DNA of 64,000 bases, from positions 124,001 through 188,000 of the forward strand of contig CAVTHW010000020.1 in the NCBI GenBank assembly GCA_963734625.1. Reading direction: 5' to 3'. Positions 53,403-62,130 of the stretch are shown here, piece after piece (the stretch's first letter is position 1; every line of letters starts with the position of its first letter). Under the pieces are notes generated by a model that was not told the origin of the DNA, made no database searches, and was given only the letters and a program-made list of their open reading frames with translations. The translations under genes were made by a program, and so were the position numbers. The stretch comes from CAVTHW01 sp963734625 (lineage in GTDB: Bacteria; Acidobacteriota; Terriglobia; Bryobacterales; Bryobacteraceae).

Positions 53403-55124
53403 CTACTTCACTTCGATCGAATAGGGCGCGAGACGCATGAAGCCGCCGTGCATCAGGTCGGAGGCTGGCCACCTCTTCAAAAATGCGCTGAGCCAAGGTG
53501 GAGCCAGGCTCTGGCTGGGACGGCGCATGAGCCTTTCCCACAGGCTGCGCCGGGGAGGATAGACGGTCAGGGCGATCTTCTCGCCGCGGGGAATTCGCGC
53601 CTTCTCGCGGATCAGTTCGACAGCCCGGTTCAGGCCGCCCAGCTCATCCACCAACCCGTTCCGCCGGGCTTGCGTCCCCAGCCACACGCGGCCTTGCGCC
53701 AGGGGTTCCACTTCTTCGAATTTGCGCTTGCGCGCCTCGGCCACTTTTTCGACGAAGACCCGGTAGTTGTCGTCCACTCCTTCCTGGAGCTTTCGCCGCG
53801 CGGCTTCGCTCAAAGGCTCCCAGTCCGAGTCAATCGCGGCGAACCGTCCGCGGGTCAGCAATTCTTTCCGTATGCCCAGCTTCTCGTACAGGCCGCGCAG
53901 GTTGATTTTGCCGAAGAAGACTCCCACCGAGCCGGTGTAGGTGCCGGGATAGGCCACGACCGGGTCGCCGGTCATGGAGATGTAATAGCCGCCGCTGGCG
54001 GCCTCGTCCGACATGGAGATTACCACCGGTTTACGCCGGCTCAACGCGCGCATCGCCTGCCAGATTTCGTCGGAGGCGAACGAGTCACCGCCGGGCGAGT
54101 TGATGCGCACAATCGCGGCGCGGATGCCGCTGTCCCCGGCGACCTGCTCCAGCAGCTTGACGAACTCGCCGGCCTGGATACCGGTGTCGCCGTCCAAAGT
54201 CGTCATCTGGCCGCGTACGATCGATCCCTCGCCGACCACCAGGGCCACGCGGTTCCGGGTTGCCGGGGGGCTGTCGGCCGCAATCGCTCGCAAATAGTCC
54301 CTGGAGTTGATTCGAGCAAGCGACGGCCCGCCGGTCTGCTTCTCCAAAGCGCTGAACATTTGCCCCTCATACTCCAGGGCGTCGACCAGTCCTCCGGATA
54401 GCGCCTCCCTGGAAAGGAACGGCCCTTCGTCGATAATGGCGCGCACTTGCTCGGGAGTCTTTTTCCGTCCGGTCGCTATCCCAGAGATGAGCTGTCCATA
54501 GAGATCGTCGAGGACCGAGTTGAGCACCTCGCGCGTTTCCGGACTCATGTCCGTCCGGGTGAACATGTCGCCGTAGTCCTTGTACTTGCCGGCGTGTTCG
54601 ATCTCCACCTGGATCCCCAGCTTGTCCAGTGCGCCCCGGAAGTACATCACCTCGGCTCTCAGGCCTTTCAAGTCCAGCATGTCCTGGGGCGACATGGCGA
54701 CCCTGCCCGCGGCCGCCGCCAGGTAGTACTCGCGCGTGGACGGCGCCCGCAGATACGCCCAGACCGGCTTGCCGGAATCCCGGACGCGTTGGAGGTCCTC
54801 CCGGATCTCCTGCATGATTCCCCAGCCGGCGCCGACTCCGTCGGGCATCAGCAATACCGCCTTAATCCGGGGATCGGTTTCGGCGGCCCGCAGCACGCGC
54901 CACACGTCGGTTGTCGTCAGCGAGGTTCTGGCTTCGAAGAACGGCAGGGGGATGCTTAGCGGGGGTCTTTCGACCACGTCTCCATCCAGGTTCAGGACCA
55001 GCACGCTGTTTTGCGCAATTTGCGGAGGACGCTCACCCAGTCGAACAGCAGCCAGGAGGATGCCGATAGCCAGCAGGATCGCCAGCGCGACGCCTGCAAA
55101 CAACCCGAACAGGAACTTGACCAT
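53403..55124 (-). CDS. sppA: Signal peptide peptidase SppA (67K type)
   Basis: The 573-residue inner-membrane serine peptidase degrades leftover signal peptides in the periplasm. It has one N-terminal helix (VALAILLAIGILLAAV), two tandem S49 domains, the catalytic Lys region AGKYKDYGDMFTRTDM in the first and the catalytic Ser in DEAASGGYYISM in the second, as in the long SppA class. It is leftward, converging with the FliA-type sigma gene. Confidence 0.93.
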   Translation of the reverse strand: MVKFLFGLFAGVALAILLAIGILLAAVRLGERPPQIAQNSVLVLNLDGDVVERPPLSIPLPFFEARTSLTTTDVWRVLRAAETDPRIKAVLLMPDGVGAGWGIMQEIREDLQRVRDSGKPVWAYLRAPSTREYYLAAAAGRVAMSPQDMLDLKGLRAEVMYFRGALDKLGIQVEIEHAGKYKDYGDMFTRTDMSPETREVLNSVLDDLYGQLISGIATGRKKTPEQVRAIIDEGPFLSREALSGGLVDALEYEGQMFSALEKQTGGPSLARINSRDYLRAIAADSPPATRNRVALVVGEGSIVRGQMTTLDGDTGIQAGEFVKLLEQVAGDSGIRAAIVRINSPGGDSFASDEIWQAMRALSRRKPVVISMSDEAASGGYYISMTGDPVVAYPGTYTGSVGVFFGKINLRGLYEKLGIRKELLTRGRFAAIDSDWEPLSEAARRKLQEGVDDNYRVFVEKVAEARKRKFEEVEPLAQGRVWLGTQARRNGLVDELGGLNRAVELIREKARIPRGEKIALTVYPPRRSLWERLMRRPSQSLAPPWLSAFLKRWPASDLMHGGFMRLAPYSIEVK

Positions 55125-55346
55125 ACCTGTAGAAACGATTCTACACGAACGCGCTCGGTCGGAAACCGCTCGGAAACCGCTCAGCCTGAACTGAGCGATT
55201 TATTTAAGAGCCTCGGATGGGTGCTGACACCATCAGGTATATGCTGGATCGTGGCTGAAGTCCTCTGCCACGTGACGCGGAGTCAACGTGAGAGGCGGAA
55301 AAAGCGCGCAGTTCAGGCTGACCCGTTTTAACCGTTTTAACCCGTT
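55125..55346. other. Intergenic region with short tandem repeats and a hairpin
   Basis: Two repeats are visible: GGAAACCGCTC twice near 55161-55182, and CCGTTTTA in three near-copies at 55323-55350, the last running into the stop of the response regulator. GCTCAG/CTGAGC forms a six-base hairpin near 55179-55196 followed by an AT-rich stretch. The sppA promoter should lie at the left end, where TAGAAT near 55137 on the minus strand could be a -10 box. Confidence 0.4.
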
Positions 55347-56012
55347 TTAGGCGGGGATGGCCAGTTTGATGACTTTCTTTTGGATGGCGTACTGCACGAG
55401 TTGGGCCTTGTTGTGGATGTCCAGCTTGCGCATCAGGTTGAACTTGTGGGCTTCCACGGTTTTGACGCTCAGGTTCAGTTGACCGGCGATTTCCTTGACG
55501 GAATTACCTTCCGCGAGCATTTTTAGAACTTCCTTCTCGCGGGGGGTGAGCGTGGAGAAGCGCGGCACCCGGTCAGTGGTGTTCACCCGCGTGCGAAAGT
55601 CGTCCACCAGCTGCGACAGCATGCGCGGGCTCAGGTAACTGCCGCCGCGGTGGACATCGCGCACGGCGGCGACGAGTTGCGCCGCGGGGCTGTCTTTGAG
55701 CACATAGCCGCTGCCTCCGACCTGCATGGCCTCGACCAGGTAGTCTTCGTCGTCATACATGGTGAGAAAGAGCACCTTGGTTTCGGGGCGGCTCCGCCGG
55801 ATTTGGCGGGTCGTCTCAAAGCTGCTGGGGCCGGGCATGCCAATGTCCATCAGCACCACATCCGGCTTCGCCTCGGCGGCCTTTTCGACCGCACTAATTC
55901 CATCGGCGGCTTCATCGACCACTTCCATGTCCGATTCCGCCGACAGCAGGGTCCGAACTCCCTGACGGAAGAGCGTATGGTCGTCCGCCAGCAATACTCT
56001 TATCTTGGCCAT
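55347..56012 (-). CDS. NarL/LuxR-family response regulator
   Basis: From the ATG at 56010-56012 the protein has 221 residues: receiver domain (IRVLLADDHTLFRQGVRTLL; phospho-acceptor Asp in VVLMDIGMPG) and LuxR-type DNA-binding domain (LTPREKEVLKMLAEGNSVKEIA, LSVKTVEAHKFNLMRKL). A GTG three codons upstream is an alternative. It is the partner of the kinase gene that directly precedes it. Confidence 0.94.
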   Translation of the reverse strand: MAKIRVLLADDHTLFRQGVRTLLSAESDMEVVDEAADGISAVEKAAEAKPDVVLMDIGMPGPSSFETTRQIRRSRPETKVLFLTMYDDEDYLVEAMQVGGSGYVLKDSPAAQLVAAVRDVHRGGSYLSPRMLSQLVDDFRTRVNTTDRVPRFSTLTPREKEVLKMLAEGNSVKEIAGQLNLSVKTVEAHKFNLMRKLDIHNKAQLVQYAIQKKVIKLAIPA

Positions 56013-56021
56013 AAGTCCCAC

Positions 56022-57638
56022 TCAACTCCCCAGATCTTGTTCTTCCCTCCTCGCCGATAGCGGCAGCTCGATCAAGATCCTGGTTCCACGTCCGTGCTGA
56101 CTGCTGGCGTTGAATCGGCCGCCCAGCAGGGTCACGCGTTCGCGCATGCCCGCCAGGCCGAAGCTCCGGCGCTTGGCCAGTGCCTCCTCCATGTCGAAAC
56201 CGGCGCCATTGTCTTCCACTCGCAGTCTCAGTTCTCCATCGGCGGAAGTTGCACTAATCATTACCTTCGAGGCGCCCGAGTGTCTGACCACGTTGTTCAA
56301 ACACTCCTGCACCAGACGGTAGACCGCGCCGGCGGTGCGCTTGGGAAGGTCCTTCAGCCGCCCCAGCCGCAGCTTTACTTCGATCTTCTGAATTTGGCGC
56401 AGCCGGTTCGCCAGTTGCCGCAGCGCCGGCGCCAGGCCCAGTTCCTCCAGCACCGCCGGACTCAGGTCGGACAGCAGGCGCCGGATCTCGATAATGGTCC
56501 GCTCGGCCATGACCCGCAGTTCGCCTAAACTGGACCGCAACTTCACATCCGAGTCGGGAAGGGATTTCTCCAGCATCTCCAATTCAAGCCGGATGCATAA
56601 CAGCGACTGCCCGGCTTCGTCGTGTAGTTCGGCGCTGATGCGCCGCCTTTCGCGCTCCTCGACGTGCAAGACGCGCTCGGCCAACTCCCGAACCTGCTCT
56701 TCCCTTCTCGCCAGATCTTCCATCAGGCGGGCCTTCTGGGCCGCCAGCAGACACCGTTCGGCCGCAGCCGACAGGAGTTCCGACTCTCTGGGGAGCCACT
56801 CGTAGGGCTTGGTGAAACCGAACTGCATCACGCCGGCGAGCTGGCCGTCCCGAGCCAGGGGAACCGACCAGCAGGTCCGGTGCTTGTCCCGCCATTCCGG
56901 GCGCAAGGCCAGAACCAGCGGCGGGCTGGCCGCGCTCCCGCACCGGGCGTGTTTCAGCCGGCGCATCGACCCTCGGTCGGCCGGGACGCATTCCATCAGA
57001 CCGCTTTCCGTGATTCTTTGCGTGATCGCTGCCTTCAGGCACCATGCCGAGCCAGCCTGGTCCAACAGGTAGAGCGCCGCGGCATCCGCGCGGCAGAACT
57101 GGGAGAGCGGTTCAAGCATGCGAACCAGCAGTTCCTCCAGGCTCCTGGATTCCAACTCAATACGGAAGAGCTCGAGACAAGCCCAGGTTTCGGCTTCAGC
57201 CACCCGGTAGAAGGCGTTGTTCAGCGTGAGCGCGACACAGACCCGCCAGTTTTCCAGCGCGGCCCTAAGGCCGGCTCTCCGATCGGCGTCGAGCGAGGCC
57301 TCCACGGGGGCGAGCAGAGACTCGTATTCGCGGAGCGCCAGCATCACTCTCACCGGGTCCAGCTTGAGTTTCGCCAGCCGCCGTCCGTTGTATTCAGCCT
57401 GCTCGACAAAGTCCCGGGGCGGGCTCCCGGAGACCGCCATGGCTCCCGGGGTGATCGCGGCCAGCGCTTTTCTTTGCGGAGGACTGTAGCCCGAGCGGCG
57501 CAACCTCGTCAGGTACTGCCCCTCCAGCCGGCGCACATGCGGGTCAAGCTCGCCGGCCAGGCGCCTTACCGTGGCTCGAAGCTCGCCGCCGAGCACATTG
57601 TCGGCGGCCAATAGAGGAGGATATGACGCGCCATTCAC
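56022..57638 (-). CDS. NarX/DegS-type histidine kinase with GAF domain
   Basis: The 538-residue cytoplasmic kinase begins at GTG 57636-57638. It has an N-terminal helical region, a GAF-like sensor (about 170-310, with EYELRIEL-type charged helices and LLDQAGSAWCLKAAITQRI), then a HisKA_3 dimerisation segment with the acceptor His in RRISAELHDEAGQSLL and an HATPase_c domain (LVQECLNNVVRHSGAS, RVEDNGAGFDMEEAL, GLAGMRERVTLLGG). No membrane segment is predicted. It phosphorylates the adjacent NarL-type regulator. Confidence 0.92.
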   Translation of the reverse strand: MNGASYPPLLAADNVLGGELRATVRRLAGELDPHVRRLEGQYLTRLRRSGYSPPQRKALAAITPGAMAVSGSPPRDFVEQAEYNGRRLAKLKLDPVRVMLALREYESLLAPVEASLDADRRAGLRAALENWRVCVALTLNNAFYRVAEAETWACLELFRIELESRSLEELLVRMLEPLSQFCRADAAALYLLDQAGSAWCLKAAITQRITESGLMECVPADRGSMRRLKHARCGSAASPPLVLALRPEWRDKHRTCWSVPLARDGQLAGVMQFGFTKPYEWLPRESELLSAAAERCLLAAQKARLMEDLARREEQVRELAERVLHVEERERRRISAELHDEAGQSLLCIRLELEMLEKSLPDSDVKLRSSLGELRVMAERTIIEIRRLLSDLSPAVLEELGLAPALRQLANRLRQIQKIEVKLRLGRLKDLPKRTAGAVYRLVQECLNNVVRHSGASKVMISATSADGELRLRVEDNGAGFDMEEALAKRRSFGLAGMRERVTLLGGRFNASSQHGRGTRILIELPLSARREEQDLGS

Positions 57639-57700
57639 CTGCTAAGCTATCGGGACAAGGATGCCTGCCCTTTAGTGCGTTGGTCCGGATGGAGCGCGCT

Positions 57701-59008
57701 TCAGGTCGCGGCGGGGGCGCTGACCTGCAGTTCGGGAATCTCGATTTCGATGCTGGTGCCCCCATCCGGCCGGCTGTCCACATACATCCGGTAGTCGCTG
57801 CCGAACAGCACCTTCAGCCGCTCATTGACGTTGCTGACCCCGATTCCCTGCTCGAGCAGCGTGGCCAGCCGCGCTTCCGGAATGCCCACACCGTTGTCTT
57901 CCACCGCCAGGCGGATGCGGCCTGCCTCGGCATGACATCGGATCCGGATAGTGCCGCCGTCCACCTTCCCGCTAAGCCCGTGGCGGATGGAGTTCTCCAC
58001 CAGCGGTTGCAGCAACATGCTTGGGACGGGCAGGTCGAGCGTCTCCGGGCCGATGTCTCTCTCGAAGCGCAGCTTGTCGCCGAAGCGCACCATCTCGATT
58101 GCCAGATAATCGTCGATGAAGCTCAGCTCGTCGCGCAGCGGGCTGAAGTTCTCGTGCTTCCGCAGCAGACGGCGCAGGATGTTCGAGAGCTTGTAGACCA
58201 CCGCGCGCGCCTGGCCCGGATCGGTCCGGATGAGGGAGGAGACGGAGTTCAGCGTATTGAAGAGGAAGTGGGGGTTGATTTGGCTGGAGAGCGCCTCCAG
58301 CCTGGCCTTCATCAACAACTGTTCCTGCTCCACCAGTTTGGTCTCGTTCCGGGCGCTTCTCCAGATCTTGAGAGGCAGCGCCACGGCGAACAGGGTCGTG
58401 ATGTAGACGATCACGGTCGCCAGCGGGTGCGGCGATGGCCAGTCGGGATGGATGTAGAACACCAGACCCGGAAACAACCCTCCCAGGGTGGCGCGCAGAA
58501 ACTCGGCGAAGATGATGGCCAGCAGGAAGAACAGATGGAAGGCGCCGCGGCGGTGATCACGGCCCTTTTGAAACATCCTGAATATGCCCAGGTCGAAGAA
58601 CGGCGAGAAGCGCCAGATGTCGTCGGTATCGGGCGCGCAGTCGCGCAACAGGCCTCCCAGCACGCCCACGCCGGCGAGCAACGGCATCGTTATGTATTCT
58701 CCAGCGAACATCGCCGGGATTGAGATCAGCACGCCCGAGAACAGGCCCGTCACATAACCGGACAGCAGGCCGGCCACCAGGCTCGCCTCCAGCCCAAGGT
58801 CAACCTCCTGATAGGAGCGGATTACCCGGATCGCGACGCCCGTTCCGAAAATGGCGGCGAAGGACAGCGCCAGCATCAGCCGCTGGTTGAGGGTGCGGTC
58901 CTCGCGCATGAGCATCCGTTTGAAGGCGCCCGAGCGCACCATGAAACTCGCCAGCACGGCGACCACTCCGAGCTTCAGCAGAAGCCTGATCAGATGCTGT
59001 TCCAGCAT
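57701..59008 (-). CDS. LytS/YehU-family membrane histidine kinase
   Basis: The 435-residue protein has five to six hydrophobic helices of the 5TM-5TMR_LYT sensor (about 1-200), then the His_kinase domain with the acceptor His in LSSQINPHFLFNTLNSVSSL and an HATPase_c domain (LLQPLVENSIRHGLSG, AVEDNGVGIPEARL, GIGVSNVNERLKVLFG). LytS-type kinases normally pair with LytTR regulators; none is nearby. It diverges from ribA. Confidence 0.88.
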   Translation of the reverse strand: MLEQHLIRLLLKLGVVAVLASFMVRSGAFKRMLMREDRTLNQRLMLALSFAAIFGTGVAIRVIRSYQEVDLGLEASLVAGLLSGYVTGLFSGVLISIPAMFAGEYITMPLLAGVGVLGGLLRDCAPDTDDIWRFSPFFDLGIFRMFQKGRDHRRGAFHLFFLLAIIFAEFLRATLGGLFPGLVFYIHPDWPSPHPLATVIVYITTLFAVALPLKIWRSARNETKLVEQEQLLMKARLEALSSQINPHFLFNTLNSVSSLIRTDPGQARAVVYKLSNILRRLLRKHENFSPLRDELSFIDDYLAIEMVRFGDKLRFERDIGPETLDLPVPSMLLQPLVENSIRHGLSGKVDGGTIRIRCHAEAGRIRLAVEDNGVGIPEARLATLLEQGIGVSNVNERLKVLFGSDYRMYVDSRPDGGTSIEIEIPELQVSAPAAT

Positions 59009-59076
59009 GCGGACCCGCGGATCATTCTATAATCTTAAGTTAGCGGCAGTTTTTCCGCTCACGCTCCTTAGTTTTC

Positions 59077-59697
59077 ATGGACAAGACACCCACGGCCCTC
59101 CGGCTCCGTAAGGCGGCCGAAGCTGATTTCCCATCCCGATTCGGAGACTTTCGAATCTTCGGGTTCGAGGGAGTGTATTCTGGACGCCGCGAGGAAGCGG
59201 TGGTTCTTAAGATGGGCGAGATCGCTTCCGGCCCCCCGCCACTGGTGCGGATTCACTCCGAGTGCCTGACCGGCGACGTGTTCCACAGCTTACGTTGCGA
59301 CTGCCGCGGCCAGCTCGAACTTTCGCTCGAGCGGATTGCCGGCGAAGAGCGCGGTCTGGTCATCTACGAGCACAAAGAGGGCCGCGGCATCGGGCTGCTG
59401 AACAAGTTGCGCGCCTACGAACTGCAGGACAGCGGCTCGGACACCGTGGAAGCCAACGAGAAGCTCGGTTTCGAAGCCGACCTGCGCGACTACCGGCTGC
59501 CAGCCGAGATTCTGTTGTATTTCGGCGTGCGCGAAGTGCGTCTGCTATCGAACAATCCGAAGAAGATCCAGGCCCTGGAGCGCGCCGGCGTGCGCGTCGT
59601 CGAACGCATCCCCTGCGAGATTCCGCCGCTCGAGTCGACCGAAGCCTATCTGCGCACGAAGAAGGAGAAGATGGGGCACCTCATCGGGGGGCTCTGA
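59077..59697 (+). CDS. ribA: GTP cyclohydrolase II
   Basis: The 206-residue enzyme starts riboflavin synthesis by opening GTP. The zinc site is in RIHSECLTGDVFHSLRCDC (Cys x10 Cys x Cys), with the catalytic region YEHKEGRGIGLLNKLRAYELQD and the conserved LLSNNPKKIQALERAGV. It is single-domain, without the fused DHBP synthase (RibB). It precedes an anion transporter gene by seven bases. Confidence 0.94.
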   Translation: MDKTPTALRLRKAAEADFPSRFGDFRIFGFEGVYSGRREEAVVLKMGEIASGPPPLVRIHSECLTGDVFHSLRCDCRGQLELSLERIAGEERGLVIYEHKEGRGIGLLNKLRAYELQDSGSDTVEANEKLGFEADLRDYRLPAEILLYFGVREVRLLSNNPKKIQALERAGVRVVERIPCEIPPLESTEAYLRTKKEKMGHLIGGL

Positions 59698-59704
59698 GGC
59701 GCGA

Positions 59705-60913
59705 TTGGCCGCGATTCTCATCTTCCTCGCGGTCTATCTGGTGCTGGCAATCGGCCGATTGCCGGGGTTTCGCGTGGATCGGACGGGCGCGTGCATCATC
59801 GGCGCGAGCCTCATGATCGCCTTCGGCGTCCTGGATCTCGGCGAGGCCTACGCCGCGGTCAATTTCGACACGATCATCTTGTTGTTTGGCGTGATGATTG
59901 TGGTTGCCAACCTGCGGCTTTCCGGTTTTTTCAGTGCGGTTGCGGAGTGGGTGGTGGAACACGCGCACCGGCCCATCGTTCTGTTGGCTGCGATTGTGTT
60001 CGTGGCCGGGTTCTTCTCGGCTTTCTTCGTCAACGACACGATGTGCCTGGTGCTCACACCCTTGGTGCTCGAAATCGCCCTGCAGTTGCGCCGCAATGCC
60101 GTGCCTTACCTGCTGGCCGTGGCGATGGCGGCAAACATCGGTAGCGTGGCCACCATCACGGGCAACCCGCAGAACATGATGATCGGCAGCTTCTCGGGTA
60201 TCCCCTATCGGACTTTTGCGGCGGCGCTGTCCCCTGTCGCGGCAGTCGGGCTCGTATTGACGGTCTTGGTGATCGCCGCCATCTACCATAGAGAGTTCCG
60301 GTTTCAGGAAGTGGTTGCGCTCGAGCGGCGCCGCGTGCGCGTCAACCGCGTGCTGATGTGGAAGTCTCTGGCCGTGTCGGCGGGCATGATCGTTTTCTTC
60401 TTTGCCGGCTGGCCGGTCCCGAAGGTCGCGCTGGTGGCCGGTGCGCTGCTGCTGGTTACGCGGCGAGTAAAACCGGAGAGGGTTTACCGCGAGATTGACT
60501 GGTCGCTGCTGGTGCTCTTTATCGGGCTCTTCATCGTGGTGGCGGGAGTGGAGAAGAACTCCTCTCTGCCCGGCGACCTGTTTCGCGCCGTGCAGCGGTT
60601 TCACCTGGAGCGGGTGGCGGTGCTGAGCGCGTTCGCCGCCCTGCTCTCGAACATCGTGAGCAACGTGCCGGCGGTGCTGGTTTTCAAGCCCTTCATCGCT
60701 CACATGAGCGACCCGGCACGCGCCTGGCTCACGCTGGCGATGTCGACCACGCTGGCCGGCAATCTGACCATTCTGGGGTCCGTCGCGAATCTGATCGTGG
60801 TCCAGAGAGCGCGCCACGAAGTGCGAATCGGCTTCTGGGAGTACTTCAAAGTAGGCGCGCCGCTGACCGCCCTGACCATCGCCGCCGGAGTCGTCTGGCT
60901 GAGCGCGAGCTAG
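59705..60913 (+). CDS. SLC13/ArsB-type anion transporter
   Basis: The 402-residue membrane protein has ten or more hydrophobic helices and the ion-transporter superfamily motifs VNFDTIILLFGVMIV, FFVNDTMCLVLTPLVLEIA and IGSVATITGNPQNMMIGSFSGI, with the second repeat NIVSNVPAVLVFKPF and GNLTILGSVANLIVV. It belongs to the CitMHS/ArsB/NhaD fold family of organic-acid or oxyanion exporters; the substrate cannot be fixed. The start is TTG at 59705. Confidence 0.88.
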   Translation: MAAILIFLAVYLVLAIGRLPGFRVDRTGACIIGASLMIAFGVLDLGEAYAAVNFDTIILLFGVMIVVANLRLSGFFSAVAEWVVEHAHRPIVLLAAIVFVAGFFSAFFVNDTMCLVLTPLVLEIALQLRRNAVPYLLAVAMAANIGSVATITGNPQNMMIGSFSGIPYRTFAAALSPVAAVGLVLTVLVIAAIYHREFRFQEVVALERRRVRVNRVLMWKSLAVSAGMIVFFFAGWPVPKVALVAGALLLVTRRVKPERVYREIDWSLLVLFIGLFIVVAGVEKNSSLPGDLFRAVQRFHLERVAVLSAFAALLSNIVSNVPAVLVFKPFIAHMSDPARAWLTLAMSTTLAGNLTILGSVANLIVVQRARHEVRIGFWEYFKVGAPLTALTIAAGVVWLSAS

Positions 60914-61221
60914 CTCCGCACCTCGATGGTGAGTTCCTTGCCGAGAGCGGAGAATGCGGCTTCAATCTGGTCCAGGCGCGAATGATGCTTCAAGTCGAAC
61001 AGCCGGTCCACCGTGGTCTTGGGAATCCCCATCCGCCGGGCCAGTTCAGCCTTGCGGATGCCGGAAGCCCGAAATACCCGGTACAGTTCAACCTTGGCTG
61101 CTTCCAGGGCGGGAAGGGCGATGAGACGGTAGCGTGCGCCGCGGCGCGCCCTGGGGCGTGGAATATCCTCGCCCATGCGGATGTGTTCCCGGATCATGGT
61201 GCGCAGCAGGTCCAGCGCCAT
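60910..61221 (-). pseudogene. hicB: HicB-family antitoxin, truncated at the N-terminus
   Basis: The 103 codons match the C-terminal half of HicB antitoxins: a dimerisation tail and the HTH part (SGIRKAELARRMGIPKTTVDRL then HSRLDQIEAAFSALGKELTIEV). HicB normally has about 130-150 residues starting with a partial RNase-H-like domain; only its last turn (MIREHIRMGEDIPRP) remains. No HicA toxin is present. Upstream of about 61225 the sequence switches to an unrelated sigma fragment, so the gene was cut by a rearrangement. Confidence 0.75.
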
Positions 61222-61229
61222 GGCCTGTC

Positions 61230-61385
61230 CACCACATGCTGCGCCGGTTGTCGGTCCCCGCGCAGGTGGTTTTGAATCTCTATTACCTGGAGGGTTTCAG
61301 TTTGGCTGAAATCGCCAGCATTCTCGGAACGCCCGAAGGCACGGTGAAATCCCGCCTGCATGCGGCCCGCATCGAGTTCAGATAG
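61230..61385 (+). pseudogene. ECF sigma factor fragment (region 4 only)
   Basis: This rightward frame has only region 4 of an ECF sigma factor (RRLSVPAQVVLNLYYLEGFSLAEIAS and GTPEGTVKSRLHAARIEFR), followed by a stop. Regions 2 and 3 are missing; the sequence upstream is the truncated hicB. It lies just before a DUF6768-type gene, whose relatives usually follow complete ECF sigma genes. Confidence 0.7.
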
Positions 61386-61419
61386 CATTGGGAGGCACTG
61401 GGTAGAAAGGAATGATGAG

Positions 61420-61779
61420 ATGAGCCAAGAACAGATCAGGAGAATCATCGAAGACAGTTACGATGACTCCAAAGAAGAGACGCTTCGCGCGATGGCCCGG
61501 GACTTTTACAGCCGAAAGCTCCTGTCCACCGCCATTCTTGTGTATGGGTGGGTGATTATCTTCATTGCCCTAGCCGTCTACAGCGCTACCCGGTTTTTCA
61601 AGGCGGACCAGACCCAAGGACAGATCATGTACGCTGCCCTTTTTGTTATAGGCGTGCACGGCGTTGGTCTGGTGAAGATCTTCGCATGGGAGATGCTTCA
61701 CCGAAGCGGCATCAGAAGGGACCTCAAGCGGATCGAACTGCGCGTGGTGGAACTGAGTGAAATCCTGAAGAACAAGTAG
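61420..61779 (+). CDS. DUF6768-like two-helix membrane protein
   Basis: The 119-residue protein has two hydrophobic segments (STAILVYGWVIIFIALAVYSAT and IMYAALFVIGVHGVGLVKIFAW) between a charged N-terminus (about 1-35) and a Lys/Arg/Glu-rich C-terminal helix. It resembles the DUF6768 proteins often encoded after ECF sigma genes and possibly involved in their control; its sigma neighbour here is truncated. The ATG at 61420-61422 has AAGGAA upstream. Confidence 0.65.
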   Translation: MSQEQIRRIIEDSYDDSKEETLRAMARDFYSRKLLSTAILVYGWVIIFIALAVYSATRFFKADQTQGQIMYAALFVIGVHGVGLVKIFAWEMLHRSGIRRDLKRIELRVVELSEILKNK

Positions 61780-61902
61780 TGGAGGAAAAACCGTCCGGGT
61801 GCAAGCTGCGACTTAACGATTCCGATCGAGTCGCCGGTCATACGAAAGTCGAGATTCCGCGCCCGATTGGGCGAGGTTGCAGCGGGTCGGTCGCTATCAG
61901 TA

Positions 61903-62128
61903 TCACGCGGCTTCCTGGCGACGAATTTGCGGTTGCTGCCACGCCGCTACCAGATTGCGGCCGCGTTCCGCGTGGATCTCCTGCTGCCGGTCCGCCAGCA
62001 TGTCCTTCGGCGTGATGTAGCCGATACGGCGAAGTCCTGACTTGCGTCATGCCCGAGATCCGAATGAACGCCTTGAAGTCCCCGGCTATGAACTGCGGGC
62101 CGTTGTCAGAGATGATCTGGGACCTTCC
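61903..62128 (-). mobile_element. IS3-type transposase remnant (internal deletion)
   Basis: Read leftwards, the sequence gives SDNGPQFIAGDFKAFI from the rve/DDE domain (third-strand Asp region), then TQVRTSPY, then in another frame GYITPKDMLADRQQEIHAER and a stop at 61903-61905. These are separate parts of IS3/IS481-type transposases now joined with the middle (including the catalytic Glu region) missing. No intact terminal repeats are visible. It abuts the end of cas6 at 62131. Confidence 0.7.
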
Positions 62129-62130
62129 TC

